Positions 1 through 6,648 of a DNA stretch of 10,387 nucleotides are shown here, piece by piece (positions within the stretch are counted from its first letter, which is position 1; the number at the start of each line of letters is the position of its first letter). The notes below the pieces were generated by a model. It was not told where the DNA came from. It searched no databases and worked only from the letters and a program-made list of their open reading frames with translations. The translations under genes and the position numbers were made by a program. Location of the stretch: the NCBI GenBank assembly GCA_947623855.1, contig CANQHW010000033.1:1-10387 (forward strand), given 5' to 3'. Source of the DNA: an uncultured Bacilli bacterium (GTDB lineage Bacteria; Bacillota_I; Bacilli_A; RF39; UBA660).

Positions 1-49
1 TGAGTTAAGAGTATCTAACCTTTTTCTTGTCTAAATAAGGAGGACTTAA

Positions 50-2233
50 ATGAAACATTTACTTAAAATTTTAAAAAAATTTACTTTTCCAATATTATGT
101 GCAATTGTATTTTTGTTTATTCAAGCGCAATTAGATTTAAAATTACCAGAATATACTTCCAATATTATTAATGTGGGAATTGAACAAAAGGGAATTGAAA
201 ATAATGCGTTTCTTGTAGTTAGAGAAAGTAGTTTAAATAAAATACTACTATTTAGTGATGATAAAGAAAGTATTTTAAAGTATTACGATTATTTAGAAAA
301 AGGTAGTAAAAATAAAAAATATCAAAGTATATTAGATAAGGAAAGTATCTATGTTTTAAAGGATGTTAGTAAGGATGAAAAAGAAAAGTTATCTAATATG
401 TTAACTAAACCTTTAGCGACTAAATTATTTTTAGAATATGGTTATAGTAGTAATAAAGATACTAATATGTCTTTAGAAGATTTTTATAAGTATTTAATGA
501 CTTTAGATAAAGAATCTCTAGATAATATTGTCAATCCTATAATAGAACAAACAAAAGACATTTCTGGTTCTTTATTAGATCAAATGACGATTACTGAGGT
601 TATTAATGAATATACCGCCATGGATATAGATTTAGGGGATATTCAAACGGCATATATTTTGAAAACTGGGGGAACAATGATTATATTTGCATTCCTAATT
701 ATGATCGTTGCTATTGGAACTAGTTTCTTAGCCAGTCGCATTGCTTCAAAATTTGCTTATCTCTTAAGAGAAAAAATTGTTAATAAAGTTATGACTTTTT
801 CCCATCATGAGTTTGAAAGTTTTCAAACATCTAGTTTAATTACAAGAAGTACCAATGATGTCCAACATATTCAAATGTTATTTGGTATGCTTTTACGTAC
901 TTTGTTTTATGCCCCAATTATTGGAATTGGAGCCTTCCTAAAAGTTAATGGTAATGCCATGTCTTGGATCATCGGTGTAGCCTTATGTTGTATTTTAGGA
1001 ATTGTTATTACGTTATTTACATTTGCTATGCCAAAATTTAGAAGAGTACAAAAATTATTAGATAAACTTACATTAGTAGCAAGAGAAACCTTAACCGGAA
1101 TTCCTGTTATCCGAGCTTTTTCTAATGAAGAATATGAAAAGAAAAGGTTTGATAAAGCCAATCAAAATTTAACTAAATTAAATTTATTTGTCGAAAGAAC
1201 AATGTCTTTAATGTCTCCTTTAATGATGTTACTTATGAATATTACAGCATTATTAATTATTTGGGTAGGAGCCGATAAAATTGATACTGGGTTAATTCAA
1301 GTAGGAGATTTAATCGCTTTCATAACTTATACCATGCAAATAATTATGTCTTTCTTAATGTTTAGTTTAGTATCTATCATGCTTCCAAGAGCCATGGTAT
1401 CTGTAAGAAGAATAGGGGAAGTATTAGATGCGAAGACCAGTGTTACAGATCCTCTTAATCCTAAAGTACCAGATAAAGATAAATGTGGGATTGTGGAATT
1501 TAAGGATGTATATTTTAGATACCCTGATGCGGAAGAAGATGTTATTAAAAATGTATCCTTTAAAGCCACACCAGGAACCACGACTGCGTTTATTGGTTCC
1601 ACTGGTAGTGGAAAATCGACTTTAATTAATTTAATCCCTAGATTCTTTGATGTAACTGGTGGCAAAATTACCATAGGAGATGTTAACATTAAAGATATGA
1701 CCCAAGAAAAATTACGTTCTTTAATTGGTTATGTTCCCCAAAAAGGTATGTTATTTAGTGGAACAATTCTTTCTAATTTAACTTTAGGTATGGATAAAGT
1801 AGATGATAAAGTAATAAATAAATCTATAGAAATAGCGGAAGCCAAAGAATTTATCAGTAAAAAACCTTTAGGACTAGAAGAAGCGATAAGTCAAGGTGGT
1901 ACGAATGTATCCGGAGGTCAAAGACAAAGACTGGCTATAGCTAGAGCTTTAGCTAAACAACCGCAAATACTTATCTTTGATGATTCTTTCTCCGCCCTAG
2001 ATTATAAAACTGATGCTTCTTTAAGAAAAAAATTAAAGAAAGAAGTTAAAGATGCAACCGTCTTTATTGTTGCCCAAAGAATAAGTACTGTTTTACACGC
2101 GGATCAAATTATCGTTTTAGATAAAGGAAGCGTAGTTGGTATAGGAACGCATGAAGAATTACTTAAAAATAATCAAGTATACCAAGAAATTGCTTATTCT
2201 CAATTATCAAAGGAGGAATTAGCTAATGAATAA
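50..2233 (+). CDS. ABC exporter half-transporter, degenerate-site subunit with extracytoplasmic insertion
   Basis: This is a fused membrane and ATPase subunit of a type IV (multidrug-type) ABC exporter, 727 aa, made after AAGGAGG at 37-43. TM1 is at about 10-30 and TM2 at about 209-231, so about 175 mostly hydrophilic residues lie between them where family members usually have a short loop; this explains the length above the usual 570-600. Four more TM helices follow before residue 450. The ATPase domain has A-loop Tyr491, Walker A GSTGSGKST (516-524), Q-loop Gln564, signature VSGGQ (620-624) and Walker B Asp644. The catalytic Glu is Asp645 and the switch His is Gln676 (VAQR). Asp/Gln substitutions of this kind mark the degenerate site of heterodimeric exporters such as TM287/288 and LmrCD (family knowledge). 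The partner is the overlapping next gene. The substrate cannot be read from the sequence; drug, lipid or peptide export are all possible. Only 49 bases precede the gene, so a regulator cannot be seen. Confidence 0.95.
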   Translation: MKHLLKILKKFTFPILCAIVFLFIQAQLDLKLPEYTSNIINVGIEQKGIENNAFLVVRESSLNKILLFSDDKESILKYYDYLEKGSKNKKYQSILDKESIYVLKDVSKDEKEKLSNMLTKPLATKLFLEYGYSSNKDTNMSLEDFYKYLMTLDKESLDNIVNPIIEQTKDISGSLLDQMTITEVINEYTAMDIDLGDIQTAYILKTGGTMIIFAFLIMIVAIGTSFLASRIASKFAYLLREKIVNKVMTFSHHEFESFQTSSLITRSTNDVQHIQMLFGMLLRTLFYAPIIGIGAFLKVNGNAMSWIIGVALCCILGIVITLFTFAMPKFRRVQKLLDKLTLVARETLTGIPVIRAFSNEEYEKKRFDKANQNLTKLNLFVERTMSLMSPLMMLLMNITALLIIWVGADKIDTGLIQVGDLIAFITYTMQIIMSFLMFSLVSIMLPRAMVSVRRIGEVLDAKTSVTDPLNPKVPDKDKCGIVEFKDVYFRYPDAEEDVIKNVSFKATPGTTTAFIGSTGSGKSTLINLIPRFFDVTGGKITIGDVNIKDMTQEKLRSLIGYVPQKGMLFSGTILSNLTLGMDKVDDKVINKSIEIAEAKEFISKKPLGLEEAISQGGTNVSGGQRQRLAIARALAKQPQILIFDDSFSALDYKTDASLRKKLKKEVKDATVFIVAQRISTVLHADQIIVLDKGSVVGIGTHEELLKNNQVYQEIAYSQLSKEELANE

Positions 2234-4025
2234 TCGTCGAAGAATAAATGATGAGAAAGTCAAAGACTTTAAAGGAACCTTAAAAAAATTAGTTAAATAT
2301 TTACGTCCTTATCATAAAGTTTTATTATTTGTCTTTTTAGTAGCCATCCTAAGTACTGTATTTAATATTGTAGGACCAAAAATTCAAGGGAATGCCATTA
2401 CCGAAGTATTTAATGGCTTAATCGCCAAGATTACCGGTAGTGGAGGTATAAATTTTGGTAAATTAGGAACCATTATCTTAACTTTAGTAATTTTATATGT
2501 TATAAGTGCCATATTCTCTTTTATTGAAGGTTTTGTAATGGCTGGTGTTTCCCAAAAAATAACTTATAAAATGCGTAATGAAGTATCCAAAAAATTACAT
2601 AAACTACCCATGTCTTATTTTGATAAGAAAAACAATGGTGAAATATTATCCGTAATCATAAATGATATTGATACCATTGGGATGAATTTAAACCAAGTTA
2701 CTACCCAATTAATAACTAGTGTTGTCACAGTTGTAGGTATTCTTATTATGATGTTAAGCATTAATGTTAGTATGACACTTATTACTTTACTAATCTTACC
2801 TATATCCATGTTTTTAATCCTAGGTATTGCCGGTAAATCCCAAAAATACTTTAAAGCCCAACAAAACTACTTAGCAAGTGTTAATGATAAAGTTGAAGAA
2901 ATGTATAGTGGCCATAATGTTATTAAATCATTTAATGCCGAAAATAAATTCTTAGATGGCTTTCAAAAAGAAAATGATAATTTATATAATGCTGGCTGGC
3001 ATAGTCAATTCCTATCTGGTTTAATGCATCCAATTATGAATTTTGTTGGTAACTTAGGTTATGTTGCTGTCTCCATAGTTGGAGGTTACTTTGTCATTCA
3101 AGGCAAAATTGAAGTTGGTAGTATTCAGTCCTTCATTCAATACTCAAGAAACTTTACTAATCCAATCAGTCAAATCGCCCAAATATCTAGTTTATTACAA
3201 TCCATGATGGCTGCCACCGAAAGAGTATTTGAATTCTTAGATAGCGAAGAAGAAAGTAAAGAAGGTAAAAAAGAAATTAATTTAGCTAATATTAAAGGAG
3301 CTGTCGAATTTAAACACGTTAAGTTTGGTTATAATGAAGATAAAACTATCATTAAAGACTTTAGCGCCAAGATTAAACCTGGTGAAAAAGTCGCTATAGT
3401 CGGCCCTACGGGAGCCGGTAAAACCACAATTGTTAAACTATTAATGAACTTCTATCGGGTAAATGCTGGCGAAATATTAATTGATAAAGAAAATATTAAT
3501 AGTTATAAACGTAGTGATTTACGAGATGTCTTTGGCATGGTTTTACAAGATACTTGGTTATTTAATGGAACCATTATGGATAATCTAAGATATGGTAATT
3601 TAAAAGCTACGGATGATGAAGTCATCGCGGCGGCGAAAGAAGTCGGAGTCCATCACTTTATTCAAACTTTACCTAATAGTTATAATATGGTTTTAAATGA
3701 AGAAGCCGATAATGTTTCGGGTGGTCAAAAACAATTACTTACGATTGCGAGAGCCATTCTTGCTAATCCCAAAGTTTTAATTCTAGACGAAGCCACATCC
3801 AATGTCGATACCAGAACCGAAGTATTAATTCAACAAGCCATGGATAAACTTATGGAAGGCAGAACTTCATTTATCATTGCTCATCGTTTATCAACTATTC
3901 GTAATGCGGACCTTATCTTAGTTATGAAAGATGGTAATATCGTCGAACAAGGTAACCACGAAGAATTACTTAAACAAAATGGTTTTTATGCCGAGCTATA
4001 TAACTCTCAATTCGAAACTTTATAA
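2226..4025 (+). CDS. ABC exporter half-transporter, catalytically intact subunit
   Basis: This is the second half of the heterodimeric ABC exporter, 599 aa, the normal family length. Its ATG lies inside the end of the preceding gene (8-base overlap) and the Shine-Dalgarno AAAGGAGG is within that gene's coding sequence, which points to translational coupling and matched amounts of the two halves. TM1 is at about 31-50 and TM2 at about 80-105, with further helices around 160-205 and 265-290. The ATPase domain has all consensus residues: Walker A GPTGAGKTT (393-401), Q-loop Gln441, signature VSGGQ (497-501), Walker B Asp521 with catalytic Glu522, D-loop SNVD and switch His553. In the dimer this subunit's Walker motifs should therefore form the hydrolysing site, while those of the partner form the degenerate one. 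Its own signature, which faces the degenerate site, is also intact. The gene ends a few bases before a strong hairpin terminator. Confidence 0.95.
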   Translation: MNNRRRINDEKVKDFKGTLKKLVKYLRPYHKVLLFVFLVAILSTVFNIVGPKIQGNAITEVFNGLIAKITGSGGINFGKLGTIILTLVILYVISAIFSFIEGFVMAGVSQKITYKMRNEVSKKLHKLPMSYFDKKNNGEILSVIINDIDTIGMNLNQVTTQLITSVVTVVGILIMMLSINVSMTLITLLILPISMFLILGIAGKSQKYFKAQQNYLASVNDKVEEMYSGHNVIKSFNAENKFLDGFQKENDNLYNAGWHSQFLSGLMHPIMNFVGNLGYVAVSIVGGYFVIQGKIEVGSIQSFIQYSRNFTNPISQIAQISSLLQSMMAATERVFEFLDSEEESKEGKKEINLANIKGAVEFKHVKFGYNEDKTIIKDFSAKIKPGEKVAIVGPTGAGKTTIVKLLMNFYRVNAGEILIDKENINSYKRSDLRDVFGMVLQDTWLFNGTIMDNLRYGNLKATDDEVIAAAKEVGVHHFIQTLPNSYNMVLNEEADNVSGGQKQLLTIARAILANPKVLILDEATSNVDTRTEVLIQQAMDKLMEGRTSFIIAHRLSTIRNADLILVMKDGNIVEQGNHEELLKQNGFYAELYNSQFETL

Positions 4026-4032
4026 AATCTAA

Positions 4033-4069
4033 AAAGTACCAATTATTAAGCCTTAATAATTGGTACTTT
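4033..4069. terminator. Bidirectional hairpin terminator shared by convergent genes
   Basis: An 18-bp perfect inverted repeat (4033-4050 with 4052-4069) is separated by a single base; in RNA the middle opens into a small loop. The arms end in AAA/TTT, so both strands give a stem with U-rich flank. It lies 8 bases after the exporter stop codon, and the last codons and stop of the leftward repressor gene (stop at 4046-4048) lie inside it. It can end transcription from both sides. Confidence 0.85.
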
Positions 4070-4504
4070 AACTTTAATTCCTATTATTTCATCTAACGAT
4101 ATTTTATATAAAATTGCTAAATTAATCAAAAAATCTAAAGGTATCGAACGCAATCCCTTTTCATACTCACTAATCGTATTTTGACTATAAGAAAGTGTTA
4201 ACCCTAAAGATTTTTGTGTTAAATTATGCTCCTTCCTTAAATATTTAATATTATCTAAAATTCTTTTTTCATCATATTCTATATATTCCCCATAAGGCTT
4301 ACTATAATTAGTTAATCCACATATATAATCTAAACTAACATTATAAATCCTTGCTAATTTATATAATAAAGCAATAGATATCATATTATTTCCCAATTCA
4401 TATTCAGCATATGTTCTTCTTTTTATTTTAAGTAAAGTAGCTACTGTACTTTGCTTCCAAAAATTATCTTCTCTAAGATCTCTAAGTCTTAATTTTTGGA
4501 CCAT
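4046..4504 (-). CDS. Tandem double XRE-family helix-turn-helix regulator
   Basis: This is a probable DNA-binding repressor of 152 aa built from two Cro/CI-type HTH domains. Domain 1 is residues 5-63 (QSTVATLLKIKRRTYAEYELG is its divergent HTH core); domain 2 is residues 82-141 with the textbook pattern LTQKSLGLTLSYSQNTISEYEKG. Both end in the typical SLDYICGL or SLDEIIGI helix. No peptidase, sensor or membrane part is visible, so this is a DNA-binding-only protein. The start chosen is the ATG at 4504-4502, because GAGAG sits 9 bases upstream of it; the in-frame TTG at 4513 would abut that site. The gene is convergent with the exporter operon and divergent from the HAD gene. It could control itself and the divergent HAD-methyltransferase pair through the intergenic dyad, an inference. 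The last eight codons double as a terminator arm. Confidence 0.85.
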   Translation of the reverse strand: MVQKLRLRDLREDNFWKQSTVATLLKIKRRTYAEYELGNNMISIALLYKLARIYNVSLDYICGLTNYSKPYGEYIEYDEKRILDNIKYLRKEHNLTQKSLGLTLSYSQNTISEYEKGLRSIPLDFLINLAILYKISLDEIIGIKVKVPIIKA

Positions 4505-4675
4505 AAATACCAACTCTCAATAAAAACGTTAACATACCTAATATTATTTTATTGCCATTTGGCGTAAATTGAGATATAAAATATTGTAATATTATTTACA
4601 AAATATATACAATACCATTACCATCTTTAGTGGTGTTTTTAATATTTATCAGTTATACTAAAATTGGTGGTATTA
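4505..4675. promoter_or_regulatory. Divergent intergenic promoter region
   Basis: These 171 bases separate the leftward repressor gene from the rightward HAD gene and must hold both promoters. On the + strand the best -10 is TATACT at 4654-4659, about 17 bases before the HAD start codon, with no good -35. On the - strand no clear -35/-10 pair stands out. The stretch also contains a TTGTAA/TTACAA dyad (4584-4601) and a GCCA-TT-TGGC palindrome near 4554-4563. No further gene is visible. Confidence 0.5.
4584..4601. promoter_or_regulatory. Candidate operator, TTGTAA-N6-TTACAA
   Basis: A perfect 6-bp dyad with a 6-base spacer lies midway between the divergent repressor and HAD genes. Dyads of this size and spacing are common targets of XRE-family dimers. 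The link to the neighbouring double-HTH protein rests on position alone; AT-rich sequence gives chance dyads. Confidence 0.3.
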
Positions 4676-5320
4676 ATGAAGAAATTATTCTTTATAGATT
4701 ATGATAAAGTAGATAAAGATTTAGATGAATTAATCAAAAAAACTAATAAAGATAACTATGTTATCTTAATGAGTAATTATAATTATAAACATTGTAATAT
4801 TTTAAGTAAAAATTTAAATACTTCTCCCTATATAATAAGTAATAATGGTTCTTATACTAAAAATTATATAACTAATGAAGTTTTAATTAATAACCCATTA
4901 GATAAAGACATTTTAAAAGAACTAGTTGTATATTTCTTTAACCATAATCTAAACTTCTATTTAAATAGTATTGATTATGTCTTTTCTAACATTAAAAATA
5001 ATTTATTTGTTAATGTTACTAAAGAAAGTATTATTAAAGCTATTGATAATTATCCTATCTATCAAATAATGATTGATAGTGAAAATAAAAATAGAATGCT
5101 TACCATTCCCAATATTTTAAAAGATAAATATCCTAATCTTAAAATAACCGAAAAAGATTTAACTAATAAGCCTTATTATTATATAATAAATGAAGTTGGG
5201 ACCTCACGGACCAATGCCATTTATGAAATAATCGATAAACTACAATATCAAAAAAAAGATATTATGATTATTGGTAAAACAAGTAAAGAATTTAAATTAA
5301 TTGATGATTTAAATATTTAA
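4676..5320 (+). CDS. Degenerate Cof-type HAD-superfamily protein
   Basis: This 214-aa protein resembles the Cof/IIB branch of HAD phosphatases but lacks key catalytic features. Motif I is IDYDKV (Asp8 and Asp10 kept; the usual DGT is lost). The family's SNNG segment is at 55-58. The region before motif III reads GTSRTNAI, with Arg178 where the catalytic Lys normally stands. Motif IV, normally GDxxND, reads GKTSKE (200-205), without its metal-binding acids. The protein stops nine residues later, whereas Cof proteins continue for some 40 more. The start is the ATG at 4676, preceded by GGTGG; the in-frame TTG at 4664 would overlap that site. The stop is 11 bases before the methyltransferase ATG, so the two form an operon. 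It may be a non-catalytic binding protein or a decaying gene. The intact reading frame and clean operon spacing favour the first. Confidence 0.7.
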   Translation: MKKLFFIDYDKVDKDLDELIKKTNKDNYVILMSNYNYKHCNILSKNLNTSPYIISNNGSYTKNYITNEVLINNPLDKDILKELVVYFFNHNLNFYLNSIDYVFSNIKNNLFVNVTKESIIKAIDNYPIYQIMIDSENKNRMLTIPNILKDKYPNLKITEKDLTNKPYYYIINEVGTSRTNAIYEIIDKLQYQKKDIMIIGKTSKEFKLIDDLNI

Positions 5321-5331
5321 GAAAGGGATAT

Positions 5332-5814
5332 ATGAAAACAGTAGAAAATTTTTTAGAATATCAAATACTAAGTGCTAGTAAAGGAGAAAAGATCGAAAGC
5401 TGGAATGGCGTAATCTTAAGAAGACCCGATCCGGAAATCATTTGGGAAGATCCTAATTTTAAAAACTATGAAAATATGGTTGATGCTACTTATAAAAGAA
5501 GTAACACTGGTGGAGGAGAGTGGGTCTGCCATACTAATAAAGCTAAAGAAACCTTTCCCATCCATTACACTGATTTAACTTTTAATTTAAAAAGAATGGG
5601 TTTTAAACATACCGGTTTATTTCCTGAACAAGCTTATAACTGGAATTTAATAAGAACTAAAATCCGTAAAAGTTCTAAACCTTTAAAAGTATTAAACCTT
5701 TTTGCCTACACTGGTGGCGCCTCCCTTGCGGCCTTAAAAGAAGGCGGAGTAGTTACTCATGTTGATTCATCTAAAGGCATGATTGAATGGGCAAAAGAAC
5801 ATTCCCTTATCTAA
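5332..5814 (+). pseudogene. RlmI-like class I SAM methyltransferase, 3'-truncated
   Basis: This is the N-terminal 160 residues of a class I SAM-dependent methyltransferase related to the RlmI/RlmK group of rRNA cytosine or guanine methyltransferases (family assignment by recall). The start has AAAGGG five bases upstream. Recognisable parts are an N-terminal ILRRPDPE segment (about 29-36), a GGGEW segment (61-65), motif I VLNLFAYTGGAS (120-131) and the acidic motif II HVDSSKG with Asp145. The frame then stops right after WAKEHSLI. Relatives continue for about 120-130 residues, with the catalytic DPPxxG motif. That part is absent from all frames in the following 500 bases, so the protein cannot be an active methyltransferase. 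The break coincides with a change to mobile-element sequence. Insertion of the element is the simplest explanation; the 3' half may lie beyond the right edge. Confidence 0.8.
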
Positions 5815-5815
5815 T
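5800..5815. other. Probable left junction of the integrated element
   Basis: Similarity to the methyltransferase family ends within the codons for WAKEHSLI (5788-5811), followed by TAA. Everything to the right lacks methyltransferase content and has oriT and relaxosome features. The precise boundary and any direct repeat cannot be fixed, because the other end is outside the window. Confidence 0.45.
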
Positions 5816-5948
5816 GACACATAATGATAAAATGCAAGATTTACTTTGTTTTAAGGGCGAAAACGATAATATGAATATTAAATTAGAATTATCTAAAAAG
5901 TTTGAATTAGGTAATGCTTATAATATAATTTTATCAGTACCAAGATAA
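5814..5948 (+). CDS. Doubtful 44-aa ORF at the element edge
   Basis: The ATG overlaps the stop of the truncated methyltransferase (TAATG), a layout that could allow re-initiation. The 44-aa product is hydrophilic, with a central lysine-rich stretch (KLELSKKFELGNAY), and has no signal peptide, membrane segment or motif I recognise. No Shine-Dalgarno precedes this ATG or the two internal ones. It could be a real small gene, the tail of a disrupted element gene, or chance. A terminator follows 30 bases later. Confidence 0.25.
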   Translation: MTHNDKMQDLLCFKGENDNMNIKLELSKKFELGNAYNIILSVPR

Positions 5949-5978
5949 ATGTAAATTTTTCAGTTTTGAGATAGGTAG

Positions 5979-6010
5979 AAGATATGTAAAAAAGCATATC
6001 TTTTTCTTTT
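5979..6010 (+). terminator. Rho-independent terminator closing the left-edge transcript
   Basis: An 8-bp stem (AAGATATG at 5979-5986 with CATATCTT at 5995-6002) has an 8-base loop and is followed by a T-rich run to 6010. The stem is AT-rich and of moderate strength. It would stop host read-through from the HAD-methyltransferase operon before it enters the oriT region. Confidence 0.65.
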
Positions 6011-6054
6011 GTTTGAAAGGAGATGATGAAAATTATTGAAAAAATAACGAATAC

Positions 6055-6089
6055 AAAAAAAAGGACGTATTTTGTGAAAATAACGTCCT
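6055..6089 (-). terminator. Leftward terminator or first oriT hairpin
   Basis: AGGACGT-ATTTT (6062-6073) pairs with AAAAT-ACGTCCT (6077-6089, one bulged A) around a GTG loop. On the - strand the stem is followed by eight T (complement of the A run at 6055-6062), a classic terminator shape for leftward transcription. It may instead belong to the hairpin array of the oriT region. Confidence 0.5.
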
Positions 6090-6103
6090 ATGTAATCAAA
6101 ATA

Positions 6104-6183
6104 TTCCCCGAATTTATGGGGAAAAATTAAAAAAAGTAATACATTTTTTGTTGTTTTTAACAAATTTCCGGATGTGCGGAAAT
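6104..6183. repeat. Cluster of three short hairpins upstream of the nick region
   Basis: Three inverted repeats follow each other. TTCCCC/GGGGAA (6104-6109 with 6118-6123) has an 8-base loop. TTTGTT/AACAAA (6147-6152 with 6159-6164) has a 6-base loop. ATTTCCG/CGGAAAT (6164-6170 with 6177-6183) has a 6-base loop and is followed by G and five T, so it could also act as a rightward terminator. GC-containing stems in such AT-rich DNA suggest selected structure, as in transfer-origin regions. Confidence 0.6.
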
Positions 6184-6189
6184 GTTTTT

Positions 6190-6266
6190 GCACCACCTGA
6201 ACAAGCGAAAAATCCCGAAAGTACGGGCAATTTTTCGAAAGGTGGTGCGATCCCCATATCCTGTTG
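6190..6266 (+). other. oriT: Putative origin of transfer with IncP/Ti-type nick site
   Basis: A composite stem-loop is followed by a nick-site match. The outer stem GCACCACCT/AGGTGGTGC (6190-6198 with 6240-6248) is 9 bp. Inside it CGAAAAAT/ATTTTTCG (6206-6213 with 6230-6237) is 8 bp, and then CCCG/CGGG (6214-6217 with 6224-6227) closes a 6-base loop. Eight bases after the outer stem lies TATCCTG (6257-6263) followed by T6264. This agrees with the IncP/VirD2-class consensus YATCCTG then Y, cut after G. In RP4 an inverted repeat lies a similar distance 5' of nic and is bound by a small accessory protein. Two ribbon-helix-helix genes start 58 bases downstream. The predicted cut is between 6263 and 6264 on the + strand, so a MOBP-type relaxase is expected elsewhere. 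A purely RNA role for the stem-loop is the alternative. Confidence 0.72.
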
Positions 6267-6321
6267 TAAAAAAATAACAATAAAAAATAGACATTTTAGG
6301 TTAGAAAAGGGGGTTAAGATA

Positions 6322-6648
6322 ATGCCAAGATATTCAATTTATTTTCCTGATGATATGGAAAGAGATTTAGAAATGTATATGAAAAGAAATAATATAAAAA
6401 GAAAAACTTTAGCAGTAAAAGATTTAGTAATAAAACAATTATGTAAGGAAGAATTACCAGAATCTATGTATGAGGTATCACAAAAATTAAATAGACTTTT
6501 ACATCGTCAAAGTATGTGTACTAAATTATTAGAACAACTTTTTGTTAATATGGGTTTTCCTTATAATGATGTTGTTAGCACCGATAAATTACTAAAAGAA
6601 TTTTATGAAGCTAATAATAGATACGGGAGGGATAAAATTTATGATTAA
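6322..6648 (+). CDS. Ribbon-helix-helix protein, putative relaxosome accessory factor
   Basis: This is a 108-aa small DNA-binding protein. The N-terminal 40 residues fit the ribbon-helix-helix fold: strand RYSIYFPDD (3-11), helix MERDLEMYMKRNNI, turn, helix TLAVKDLVIKQL (29-40). The rest (47-75) is amphipathic helix that may mediate oligomerisation, followed by a charged tail. The start is the ATG at 6322, eight bases after a GGGGG site. A longer in-frame reading upstream would run through the oriT stem-loop and has no ribosome site, so I reject it. Position just 3' of the nick motif suggests an oriT-binding role like NikA, TraJ or MobC, an inference. Autoregulation is likely because the gene's promoter must lie in or beside the oriT. 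It could alternatively be a plain transcriptional repressor. The stop overlaps the next gene by 8 bases. Confidence 0.75.
   Translation: MPRYSIYFPDDMERDLEMYMKRNNIKRKTLAVKDLVIKQLCKEELPESMYEVSQKLNRLLHRQSMCTKLLEQLFVNMGFPYNDVVSTDKLLKEFYEANNRYGRDKIYD

Noticed and set aside
1..34. Possible tail of an upstream gene (frame 2, ten codons then TAA at 32-34)
   Set aside because: Too short to identify; any stop-terminated frame would look the same.
907..1161. Leftward 84-aa frame inside the first exporter gene
   Set aside because: Antisense shadow of a well conserved gene; no ribosome site or recognisable domain. The same applies to leftward frames at 1327-1689, 2615-2809 and 7790-7996 and the forward one at 1428-1625.
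4617..4645. Weak hairpin (ACCAT/GTGGT) with T5 before the HAD gene
   Set aside because: Five pairs including a G-T wobble; too weak to call an attenuator or terminator.
6023..6130. 35-aa ORF after AAAGGAG in the oriT region
   Set aside because: The ribosome site abuts the ATG, and the frame runs through two hairpins that better explain the sequence. The product resembles nothing I know.
5960..6280. Leftward 106-aa frame over the oriT region
   Set aside because: It starts inside the stem-loop and nick area, lacks a ribosome site and has no protein-like pattern.
6148..6321. N-terminal extension of the first RHH protein
   Set aside because: It would translate the whole oriT stem-loop, has no ribosome site, and the RHH strand begins right at the ATG at 6322.
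6605..6640. Upstream extension of the second RHH protein
   Set aside because: GGGAGG at 6625-6630 points to the ATG at 6641, and the extension overlaps the previous gene further without adding domain sequence.
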